Positions 38,404 to 48,607 of a stretch of 64,000 nt of DNA are shown here, piece by piece. A program made the position numbers and the translations under genes. The DNA lies in contig FJOG01000003.1 of NCBI GenBank assembly GCA_900073065.1, positions 3,266,723 through 3,330,722 on the forward strand. Direction: 5' to 3'. Origin of the DNA: Phialocephala subalpina (Eukaryota; Ascomycota; Leotiomycetes; Helotiales; Mollisiaceae). The number at the start of each line of letters is the position of its first letter. Position 1 is the stretch's first letter. The notes beneath the pieces are model-generated. The model made no database searches and had not been told where the DNA came from. It saw only the letters and a program-made list of their open reading frames with translations.

Positions 38404-41149
38404 TGGAAGTAATCCCCAGCATCCCAGTCTTTGAGCTTCCTGATTCCGTCTCTCAGGATCCTGGCAGCATGCGATCCAGCTTTCGCAGCAGAGATTGAAC
38501 TGTGTTTTGCCCAGCGCTCAATCCGTGCTTTGGAGCGCTCGCGATCAACCTTCGTGACGGGGCGACCAATAATGTGGGATGCCTCGGCGAAGATCTGGAG
38601 GTCGTTGATGTCAACTTGCAGGATGATGTGGGAGGAGTGGTAGACAGCGAGAGTGGCGACGCAGAATTTTTGGAACTCCGCTTTCTCATGGTCGTTGTCA
38701 TCAAGGGTGGGGAGAGTGTTTTTGCTGTAGGTGTCGAAGTCGGACTTCCAGGTGTCGTAGGACCGGGAGATGCGGGATTGCCAGGATTCGTCTTTACCAG
38801 TCGTTACGAGCCCTGAAGATTAGTTAGCACGATGATACAAGGTCAGCAGTATGAGACTTGCCTAGTGAGGTCTGATCTCTGCGATTGAGATCCCAAGCGA
38901 CAGACATGATGCCGTGCAACATCAAGACTCTTGAGAGGGCATTTAGTGTCAATGCTCGGCCTTCAGGACCTGGAACAAAGTATGTCTTGAGAACAGCCAG
39001 GTACTGAGGCTGAGGCTTTTCCATCGAGTTGGCTGCGTGCCATTCCTCGGGAGACTCTGCTTCCCATAGTGTATCATTCCAAGGTAGAGTGAGCTTGAGT
39101 TCGGCCGCATTCATGCAGAGTGATTGAGAGAACAAGACTGCATGCTGCGTATCCCACATGAAGCACAAGAGAGCCAGCCTAACCCTCCAGTCAGCTTCAT
39201 GAAATTAATTGGGGGATTTTTTCAACATACCTTCTTTTCTGCTCTGCGTCAACCTCAGCTTTCCAGAGACGATCAAGATCATCATGCTCGTCAGGAGCCA
39301 CGCATCGCGCTGATTGGCAGTCACTTCTTCGTATCAGACTGAAAGGTCAGTAAGGCCACCAAAATTGAAGAGGCCATTCAAGGGTACTTACTTGATTAGC
39401 AGACCGTGAAATAGGTGTGACATGTCATGCTGAAGTTGTCCTGCGCGTGATTTTCCGAAGCATTCGACAAGCAAGATGGTTTGAAGCATCCACAGCTTTG
39501 GTCGAGTGTTGAATGCCAAGCTGCCGAATATCTGAGCTCTCATGATATCATGAATACAGATTGCAAAGAGATGAGAGTCCTTGTCGCTGTATGTTGCTCC
39601 CAAAAGCAGAACTGAAGTGAGAAGTAGCGCATCGACTTGAGAAGGTTCGAATGTTGCTTGATGTAGAAGCGGATACGCAGCATTGAACCTCTTGAAGTAT
39701 AGATCGCAATATTCTTGCAACACGGAAAGCTGCAAGAGCTCGTGGTCGATCGTGATTTCGGTATCGTCGGGAGCTTTCGGCCGAGCACGGTGGACCAGAT
39801 CCAAGACTGCTTGACGTGCAGCTTCGTTGATGACTGGCAGCCTTCGCGAGTGCTTGGATCTTCCACTTTCAAGACTTGTCCTGGAATTCGTTGGGGTCGG
39901 CATGAAACTTGGACTCTCAGCCATTTGGGCTTGAGGCTGTCTGGGGATGTTGGCGTCCTGGTAGCCTAGGCTTGCAGCAAAATTGGACTCGGCCATCTGT
40001 GACATGGCTAGTATTTGGTTCGCTGCAGAAGTCTCTGGGGTCGATTCTTCTGTTGAGTAAGTACTGTTGGAAAGACTCGAACTTGGAGCTGAGAGCTTAA
40101 GGCCGTGATTTGGCACGTCGTAGTATTGACCGTTGCTTCCATAGTCTCCTGAAATATCAGAACCACTCAATCCTCTCGAAGTTGTACTTGAAGGGGCATG
40201 CGGCGCGGACGTCGTGATTCCCATTGGAAGTTTCGTCATTTCAAGTCCAGTTGCATCGAATCCTCCAGTGGAAGCCCAATTCTCGTTGCCTAGGAGCCAA
40301 TTGTAGTAGCTCATGGTTGTGAAAGGGTTCTGGAAGGAGCTTGCTGCATGGTTGTGAGCAAGGCACAAACAGGAAGAAAAAGAAGACTCACCAGTGTCAG
40401 GAGCAAAGAAGTCATTGTAGAGTAAGTCCGCAGTTGCACTTTCCTGGGGCTGAGAGCCCCATGAAGCATTGCAGAGGAAATCGTAAGGCTCGGCCAATGT
40501 TCCTGCCTGATCCAGTATGCTGACATCTCCCATTTGCATGGGCCATAGTTCTTCAGCAGGAGGTACCGCTGACTTTTCTGATAACTCAATCGAGTCTGGT
40601 CCATTTGATTGATGGTCTTGCGATGATCCGGGAGGTGATATTGGGACGTGGCCTTGAGGGTATGCTCTCGAGTCAACCTCGACGCCTTGGCTTACCGGAT
40701 TGCCCCTGTTTTTGGAATTGCTAGAAGTTCTTCTCTTCTTTTCGAGTTCTGGTCGTCGCTTCGCAACTACAGCACCATTCGAGTCTCGCCATAATCGTTT
40801 CCGAGTCTGTAGTCTTCCTAGTCCTTCGCCTCCAGCCTCCTCGTCTTTCTCACGATGCCGCGCCATATGTCTGTCTGTTGGACGATAAGCATCAAATCCC
40901 ATCCCCAAACGATTTAATCGAAGCTCATTAATCCTTACCTATCAAGTCTTTCCGCTTGAAGACTGCGCTGCATCTCTCGCACGTGAGATTCGCTCTGCTT
41001 TCATCGTGATTCAATGCATGCCGATGAAGGTGTTCAGCCCGGGAGAACGATTTCGTACAATTTCCCCAACTGCATCTGAACTCCTTGGTCAAAGATACCG
41101 GGGCAGGAGGTGCTGTCGTTGGCGAGGTCGCAGGTTCGGTGCTCTCCAT
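38400..41149 (-). CDS. Transcription factor: two C2H2 zinc fingers plus fungal-specific TF domain
   Basis: Nuclear regulator. From ATG 41149 (MESTEPATSP), finger 1 is FRCSWGNCTKSFSRAEHLHR (CX4CX12HX3H). Finger 2 (CERCSAVFKRKDLIDRHMAR) is completed across the first intron. A basic stretch (KRRPELEKKRR) and long Ser/Thr/Pro/Gln-rich disordered segments follow. The fungal_trans-like domain starts around VLDLVHRARPKAPDD with LQEYCDLYFKRFNAAYPLLH and LFHGLLIN, and continues through exons with LCFMWDTQHAVLFSQSLCMN. One intron (38861-38813) is GC-AG with AG|GCAAGT. The frame ends WDAGDYFQ at a TGA (38402-38400) that lies in the second copy of the 250-bp duplication; just beyond, a shifted frame reads RWAVVQEGMKVLNGL, suggesting a lost C-terminus. 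It is convergent with a monooxygenase and a plausible local regulator. Confidence 0.85.
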
Positions 41150-41701
41150 TCTTCCAACGTTGGTAAGATCAATCGTAGAGGTCGGTTGTTGCTGGGTGAG
41201 GCGTTCAAAATATGAAAAGTGGGAGGAATGGCGCCAGAAGTCGTACGAAAGCGCTATCGCTATCTTATCTCTATCCCTTGCTGCTGTTATCTTAAGTTGC
41301 TGGTGCTGGGATATTCCCGAAGTGGACAAAGAGAGTATATCTCAGACCAGGAAGCGAGATCGCGGAAACGCCCCAATGAATTGCAAAAACAACGCCAACC
41401 TTCAATATCACTGCGCACCGACTGGCTGTTTCGGATTTTCGATACGTACTTTTTGACAGCTCTCATTCGCTGTTAGATGCTGGGACATTGAAAGGAGGGT
41501 ACACTGTATGCCAAGTCACGGGAAGTCGCGCATCGTGAAAGGCTACGGTATATCCCTCTGATCATCATATTCCTAGCTCTTTCAATGTCCCAGGATCCAA
41601 CAGTGAGTGAGGGCGGCCAAAAAGTACGAATTGGAGGCAGGACTCAGCTCACAAAGTATTTTATTAACTACTTATCTCTCAAGTACCAAGTCTTACTCTA
41701 C
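41150..41701. other. Intergenic region, no gene recognised
   Basis: Promoter side of the C2H2 regulator and 3' flank of the SET gene. No other feature recognised. Confidence 0.4.
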
Positions 41702-44028
41702 CTACTTCTTCGGAGCAGCTCTATCCTTGAGTGCAGCCTCAACATTTGCCTTAACCTGTGCTCTGAGAATAACCTTGCTCACTGTAGGGGGCAAAGCTGG
41801 CTCATTCTTTGGAGCAACCGACTTTTCTTCCATAGCCTTGAGAGCCGATACGAGATCGAGCTGCTGAAGCCATGATTGATTATGCTTAGGCGCCTTCTGC
41901 CCTGGAAACTCGTATCTCAGGCTATCGTGCACCTCACTCCAGAAGAATGTCAAGGCATACAAGAGATCCTTATCCTCCAAGTCTACCAACTCGCCCATGG
42001 TCATCGCAGACGTCTCTTCCAGTCCCCTCATATACTTCTGCAGCACTTCCTCCTCAAACATAACCATCTTGTCACCAGTCTTAAGCTTATTATGGTCTCT
42101 GATTGTCTGACCCCAAAGCTTGAGCGAGTTCTGCATGGAATGCGATACCACGTCCTTCAGATCCGTACCAGGTCGCTTGGATGCCACGATGGTGTTTTGA
42201 ATGATCAACTTGGCCATGTCATTGCACACCTGGGAGATCTTGCCAAACCACGCGCTGACGGCTTTCTCAGCCTGGACCTGCTCCGGAGTTCGTTTGTTGA
42301 CGGTTTCCGTAGTCGTAGGGCTTCCCTTCTCAATCATCTTAAGAAGCTCAATGACTTCCTTGAGACGGTCATCTGGTATTTCCTCGCTGGCGATGCAAGC
42401 TTCGCATAGGCACTCGAAGCCGAACTTTTTAGCGATGCCGATCTGTCGATTTTCCGCAAAGCCAAATGCACCTGTATATTCTCTGGTGATTTCCTCGTCC
42501 TTCATGATATCTTTGGCCGCCCAAAAGATGACCTCAAACTGCTTCGTGAACAAGCAGACTGCGTTGGCGACGCAGGAATGATTGGCTCGAGAGGCGTACT
42601 CGTATAGAATTGTCTGTCCATCTTCCATAGCATCTGTAACTGGTATTGAATTGGTCTCCCAGATCTGTTGAACCAAGGTCTCACCACACGGGTCCTCGCC
42701 ACAGCGACAACGGTTTTCCAACGCCATGTATGCATTCTTTTTCTCCTCAGGCAGCAGTGCGAAGAGAGCTTCTCTGCTAAGCCAAGGGGCTCCACAGATG
42801 ATCATTGGTGCCTCCCGGAGAATCTCGCTGCCCTTTGGAATATTCCTGGTGGCGAACATTCCTTTTCCCGTCCTTACAGAGTCTCTGATTTCCCAACGAG
42901 GTGCTAGATTGAGGAAAGATTAGAAAGTGTGCGGTGAAGTCATCACAGGAGGTGCTATCAATCCAACTCACCAAGCTCGGCCTTTCTCTCAGCAACCAGT
43001 TGGTTTAGAAGCTTCTCCTCCTCCTCTGCCTTCTCATTTGCTGGACCCTTTCTCTTCCTCGCAGCTTCCTTTCTGCGCTTATACTTGCTGCTGCGGCCGG
43101 TGACTTCGGGATTTTCGAGGGTGGTGACTGTCGCCAAGTCGCCGGTGGCTAATGGCTCCACGGGGGTAGCTGTAGTTGCTGAAGCGTCGGTGGCTCGGGG
43201 CTCTTCTTGACCAGCGATGGTTGTACCAGAGAAACTGGGACTTTGAGGAGAAGCACCATTAGCAACTTGTTCTTCGGTAATGGCTTCCTGTTTCTTCTTT
43301 CGCTCCTTCATGTCTATAAGGGATGCTGCAATTGCGGCCTTCAGATCATCATCGTCTTCATCTACCGATTCATCCACCAGATCTAGTACATTCTCCTTGT
43401 CATTCCCGGGGGACCTAATAGGGGCAATTGCTGAGGCAAGCTGGGAATCAGTTGGTGGAGTTGCACGAGCTTGCGCAGATGGAGTAGTGGTCTTTGGTGC
43501 AAGAACAGGGAAATCTGACTTTGATGCTAAGTCAGGTTTGGAAGCAACTGATGGAGTAGCTCGAGCTTTTGCAGGTTGCGTGACAGCCTTTGGTGCAACA
43601 TAACTGACAACAGGGAAATTTGGCTTTGGTGCTGACCCTGATGCGGAGACAGCGACGCGAGCCCAGCTGACAGGCTTGGTTTGAGCAGCGGGTGCGTAGG
43701 TGATGGTAGCGTTTGAGCAGACCTCTTCAAGGGAATTCTTATATGTTGTAGCTTTTGCAATGGCTGTAGACTCTTCCTGGGTAGTTATACCTGCAGAGGT
43801 TCTGCCGGTGGCTCCAGAATTTTGCATAGTAGTCCCATTTGTAGAGGAGTTGCCGGTAGTACGAATCTGATCGATGGTAGCCATTCCTGCGGAAGATTTG
43901 CCGGTGGCTTCAGGATTTTGATCAACACTCGTATTTGTCGAATGATTGCCGGTGATACGAAGCTTATCGACTGTATCCATACCTGCAGGAGAGTTGTTAG
44001 TTTCTCGGGGCTCTTGAGGGGTCATCAT
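41702..44028 (-). CDS. SET-domain protein with repetitive N-terminus and ubiquitin-interacting motif, paralog 2
   Basis: Exons 44028-42972 and 42903-41702 give about 752 residues, far longer than paralog 1. The first 90 residues contain about two and a half copies of a 30-residue Thr/Ser/Asn-rich unit (TGNSSTNGTTMQN, ATGKSSAGM). A second pair of repeats contains FPV...ARATP. At about 222-240 DEDDDDLKAAIAASLIDM fits the ubiquitin-interacting motif. Lys/Arg/Glu-rich helices follow (YKRRKEAARKRKG). The SET region after the intron has GMFATRNIPKGSEILREAPM, WLSREALFALLPEEKK, insert CRCGEDPC, ANHSCVANAVC, DEEITREYTGAFG and FECLCEACI. GEEITxxY is altered to DEEITREY. Upstream of ATG 44028 the same frame contains a TAA (near 44091) followed by coding-like sequence, so the true 5' end is uncertain. 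Confidence 0.82.
43309..43365 (-). other. Ubiquitin-interacting motif within SET paralog 2
   Basis: Residues about 222-240 read DEDDDDLKAAIAASLIDM. This matches the UIM pattern of an acidic run, a hydrophobic residue, xxA, xxxS, xx and an acidic residue. Function is inferred from pattern only. Confidence 0.6.
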
Positions 44029-45134
44029 ATCTGTAGAAAGGTCTCCGGCAGTTTGAGTATTTTCTAGGGAAGGTGTTTTTGTGGGGGATTAATCGCCGGT
44101 AACCGGAGTCACTTCAAGGACAGGCACATCTGTTGAGGATCGAGTCAGCGGTCGAGTTTTCAGGTGAAGCATTGATCGAGGGGAAGTCGCGCGACGAAAT
44201 CGATCAGGAAAGATTTAATAGTACCTACAAGACACGTTGCCGCTTTGTCGTTGGCCGTTGCTTTATTTTGGGAGAATGATGTCGTGGTGTTCGATATTGT
44301 GAGAAAATCGTTTTCGCTTCCACGGCGCTAGTCCTCGTCGATTACCCCTCGTTGAGGTCGCTTCAGGAATGGCGCTAACGTTGTTGGGCAAAACATAAAC
44401 AACAGGGAAGTTCGCAAGGCAGGTCATTCACTTGTGAAAATTTGTTTGTCATGCAAGGTGTTGGATCTCATCAACTTCGATGTACGTGATTTTCAGAGTC
44501 TTTATCGCGGACGCAATTCTAGATACAACAGGCACAGCAAGAACCCCTTCAATGCACAGCCTTCTCCAGCCCTTCTCAAAGTACAGTGCTCTCCAACAGA
44601 ACCCTTTGATCCTAGGGCTCAAAGAAAGTCCGAGAAAGTCATTTTGTGGCTACCACCCCTTCTGAGTTGTATTCTGGATAGTCCATCTTCGCATCAAGGT
44701 AATACTGTTTTGATTGTCCCGACCTTCGGTGGAAAATACTGCAATCAACTCAACCAGCCAAAGCAAGAAACCGATCATACACCTCCTCTGCTCTCTTCCC
44801 CGGCGGAAGCCTCCCTATCAGTGAGAAATTTCCACAAAACCACATAGCTGAGGCCGTCCTCGTTGCCGGCTTCAAGAGACCGCATATAAACGCGCACTTG
44901 CGTGTTGACAAGGCCCTTGACCCCCGACTTCTCGCTGGGGCTCTGAATTGTACCACAAGTCACATTTTAGTAGCCCTATCGCTCAAGTTCCCGCCAATAT
45001 ATTCATTCTGAAGGTTCCTTTATTACGGGGGGAAGTTCGAGGTCGGTACGTGACTCTCGGGTACTTGGTGGCAATGCTAGATACACTCAGCCTTCCTGAC
45101 AGACCCCTCCACCGCCACATTGAAACAGCCAGAT
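44029..45134. other. Intergenic region with a possible 5' remnant of SET paralog 2
   Basis: About 1.1 kb. On the minus strand at about 44150-44040 a coding-like frame (VPVLEVTPVTGD, TAA, SPTKTPSLENTQTAGDL) leads into ATG 44028, so exon sequence may extend upstream. The rest shows no recognisable gene. Confidence 0.4.
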
Positions 45135-46382
45135 TCAAGAGCCCGAATCAGCAATAATGGCCGCTATCCCTGCATTGAGCGTATCGATATGATCTTCGAA
45201 ATGCTTCTCAAATGCTGGCTGCTGCACCCGGATGTGGTTCTCAATGGCCTCCTGGCTGACTCCATACTTGTTCTCCTCTGCCAGTAGCTCCTTGTAAAAC
45301 TGCAACATCTGTGCCACGGTGTCCATCAGCTCCTCCTCCGTAGCTCCAGTAAGTGTTTGTAGCTGCAGACGTTGCACGAGTCCCTTTTGTGACTTCTCCC
45401 AGTATGACAACATCGTGTTAGACCACTCCGCTACCTCATGTACCTTCGCAATCTCTTCCGGCGTGGATTTGCCAAGAATTTTAATACTAGAGGTGGTGAC
45501 CTTGACGTCATTTGCTTTGATTCGAAGTTGCTCCTTGGGAGTCGTAAGATTGCCAACACAAGCCGTGCAAAGGCAGTGGAATTTGCAGTTGGACAACAAG
45601 AATTCTCGGCGAAAGCTAGTCGATCCATATACGCCACTGTAGTTAGCCGTAATTTCCTCCCCAGCGCTGATATCCCTCTTTGCTCGGAAAATGATATGGT
45701 CCTCTTCGGTGAAGCCACAGGCCGTGTTTGGCGTGCATGAATGGTTGATTCGGGAGGCCGTCAAATAGATAGCAGGAGCAATGTCTTCGACTCCGCGTTT
45801 CAACGTGTCGTCGTGGCAGACATCGTAGCTGTTAGTTTCGAAGATCTTCCTGGCTGGAGTTTCCAAGCAAGGCTCCTCGCCACACGCGCAGCCGTTGCTG
45901 TGTAGGGCCAAGAAGCTTTTCTTTTTATGCTCAGGAAGAACCATGAACAACGCCTCTTTACAAAGCCAATGCGTGCAGCCTTTGAGAATAGCATCCTCTC
46001 GCAGAATGTCGGTGCCACTCTTGATCAACCTCAAAGCGAACACCCCAAGTTTCTTGCCAGAGGCGGACTTGACCTCGAAGATGGGGGCAGACATTGTGAC
46101 CTTGGAAAAGTCTGCAACGATCTGGGTGTTCAACTTGCTGGCCAGCTCCTGTTCCTCTACCTTTCGCTGCTTCGCAAGTTCCTTCTTTCGTCTGTTCCTC
46201 TCCGAGTCCTATACTCGTGACCGTGACGGTGGGATCTTTCTTCTCGCTGGTAGGCGCCATCTGTAGAGTGTGGGGTCAGCGATCCGAATGTGAATATCAT
46301 TTTCTGAAGGAATTTGAATACTTGCAGCACTCTAGAAGATCTCAGCTAAGTTGAGATACTCACTAACCTTGCTCGTAGTCAT
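45135..46382 (-). CDS. SET-domain protein, paralog 3 (possible N-terminal frameshift)
   Basis: Putative lysine methyltransferase close to paralog 2. SET landmarks: LGVFALRLIKSGTDILREDA, WLCKEALFMVLPEHKKKSF, insert CACGEEPCLET, INHSCTPNTACG, AGEEITANYSGVYG and FHCLCTACV. The main frame ends at 45135 (IAAIIADSGS). In its frame the only ATG is at 46094 (MSAPIFEV), but coding-like sequence extends further upstream (RRKKELAKQRKVEEQELASK). A likely real start is MTTSK (46382-46368), spliced by intron 46367-46261 to MAPTSEKKDPTVTVTSI. These parts join the SET frame only if one base near 46206 is removed, so there is a frameshift, an error, or a start at 46094. The basic N-terminus resembles the linker of paralog 2. 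Confidence 0.8.
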
Positions 46383-46599
46383 GGTCCGTGGAGGATCAAT
46401 CTCTGCAGAATATTGAAGGGTTTGATGTGTCGATTTGTAATGAAGATCGAAGTCAAGATTACAGTCAAACGCGAGGTTCAGGTGCGATGGCCGCCGAATT
46501 CACCTGTCTTGGTCGCGGTTTATGCGACGATTATCCTAACCTACAGTACCGCGTCAGGAGTCTGAGCCAATTAAGCGAGAACGCGTAAAAACGCGTCTA

Positions 46600-48290
46600 C
46601 GCGTTTTCTACTCCTTTCTTTTTACACAACAAAATGCCTCCTCAATGCACTCTTTTAAGTAATTCCTTTGGGATAGGCAATTTAATTATAAGCTTACTTT
46701 ATATTAAAGAGGCGTTATTATTAATATGGTTATTAAAAGCGTTAAAATCCCCGAAATTAAAATTACTTTAAATTACTCCCACGGAGCCGTTCGAAGTACT
46801 TTTTCTCTCGCTTATCTATACTCTAATAAAGAGTCTTAACCTCGAATTGGCAAACCAAAGTATTATATCGAAGTAATAAAACGATTATTATTTTGATATA
46901 TATATATATAAATTTAAAAATAATTATTTAATTATTAAAAAGAAATTTAATCTTAAAATAAGTAAATTTACGATCAATCGAATTCTCAAAAAATATAATA
47001 TATATAATTAGAGACTTAAAAAGGGTTTATTCTTTATAAAAGAGAATATAATTAAGAGGTTAATTTAATATTTAAAGAATAAAAATAAAATAAAAAGAAA
47101 TAGAAAATATTTATATAAAGTAATAAATATTTAGTAAAATAAAAACGAGAGAAATAAATCGAATGAGTATTTCGAACTACTAATTAAATATAAAATAAAT
47201 CGATGATTTAAAGTTATAATTATTATAAAAATATAAAAATTATAATTTAGGAATATTTTTAAAATAATAAGAAAATTAATTTTTATATTATAAATTCAAA
47301 TTTCGAGTTTAAAAAATATAAATACTTTATTAATTTATATTTAAACGTTTTTAATACAAAAATTAAATTAATAGTTTAATCTTTAAATTCTAAATATATT
47401 TTTATATAAACTAATATTTTTATTTATCGAGTAATTAAAATACGAAATTAATTTATAAAGAATAAAATTATATAAATCGAAAATTGGCCTTTTTATTCCC
47501 TTGATTTAAATTCGATTAAATATATTTAATAAAAACTCAAAAAAAAAAATTTTAAGATGTTTTTAGAAATTATAAAAAATAAAAATAAAAGTAAATATTT
47601 AAGATAACGATTTAAAAATATTATATAAATAGTACAAAATATAATAAATAAGAAAGTCTTTGATAATTTGAGGGAAAGTATAATTAATCGAATTAAAGTT
47701 TATATCGAGGCAAAGAAATAATATATAAAATATTAAAATAAGTTTTCAATATTTGCGATTTTTTTTATCGAAAAATAGCTAATTTATACGCGAATTAATA
47801 AAATTAATTAGATCTCAAATTAAACGGAAAATAGTAGAGATATATGGATTTTTGTAAATTAGAATTATGATGAGGTGCGAGGTAAAAATATAAGGGCTCA
47901 GACTCATGACGTGATACTATAGGAAGCTCGCTTCGTTTACTACCGAAGATCTCCTGCCTTAAAATCTACTTAGCAGAGAATGGATAATCTCCTGAATACT
48001 TTATCGCGAGACCCTCTAAAATTTGCTATCTGTGATCATCTAAACTAAAGTTCTACACAAAAGTTTCGCTATACCTCCCGACATTATAATAACTGGTATC
48101 TCTCGCTCCAAAAGTTAAAGCGAGGTAAGCCGAACATATGTATATTATATATATCCTTAGTATACTAAAGAAATTAATCCTTTCGCAATTAGTTTAAGAA
48201 TATAACTAACTGTTCGCTTATCGGTGACTCATCGGTTTACTAGGAAACTCTGCCTAATCGAGATGAGTTAGTGAGAGCACTTTATTAGGG
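46600..48290. repeat. AT-rich, RIP-like degenerate repeat DNA
   Basis: Composition drops sharply to extreme AT from about 46620 to 47880, with stops in every frame and no ORF, then becomes moderately AT-rich to about 48290. Cytosines that remain are mostly in CpG (TCGAAT, ACGATC, AACGTT), and CpA is rare. This is what repeat-induced point mutation, which prefers CpA, leaves behind. A TA-dinucleotide run lies at about 46895-46911. The original element is unrecognisable. Confidence 0.7.
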
Positions 48291-48607
48291 AAACATGCCC
48301 ACTGAGCTAGAAGGGCAGATTGACATCAATACCAATCTTTTTTCCCTGACCACTTCTCCAACTGATAACTCGCAAGCCTCCATTTTCGGCCAAGTAGCCG
48401 CAGCGTGCTTGTCAGTATTTGCTTTTCTTCCAAGGCCGTATCAGGTTTGGAAGGATGGAGAACATTTTGCATGTATGTGAAAAAGCATTGTCGCGGTATT
48501 TCAAGATTTAACTTTCGAGACACTTATGAAAACTAAATATAGGATTATGAATGCGTATATTGCAAGCACCTACACCCAAGACGGAGATTCGGCGATATCG
48601 ATGAAAA
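48291..48607. other. Intergenic edge of the AT-rich block
   Basis: Contains a 61-codon + strand ORF (48295-48480, MPTELEGQIDIN) that I cannot support as a gene. It borders the 3' end of the next minus-strand gene. Confidence 0.35.

Noticed and set aside
48095..48125. TGGTATCTCTCGCTCC near the edge of the AT-rich block as a copia-type primer binding site
   Set aside because: Only the first seven bases resemble the usual initiator-tRNA complement, and no LTR pair or reverse transcriptase remnant could be found.
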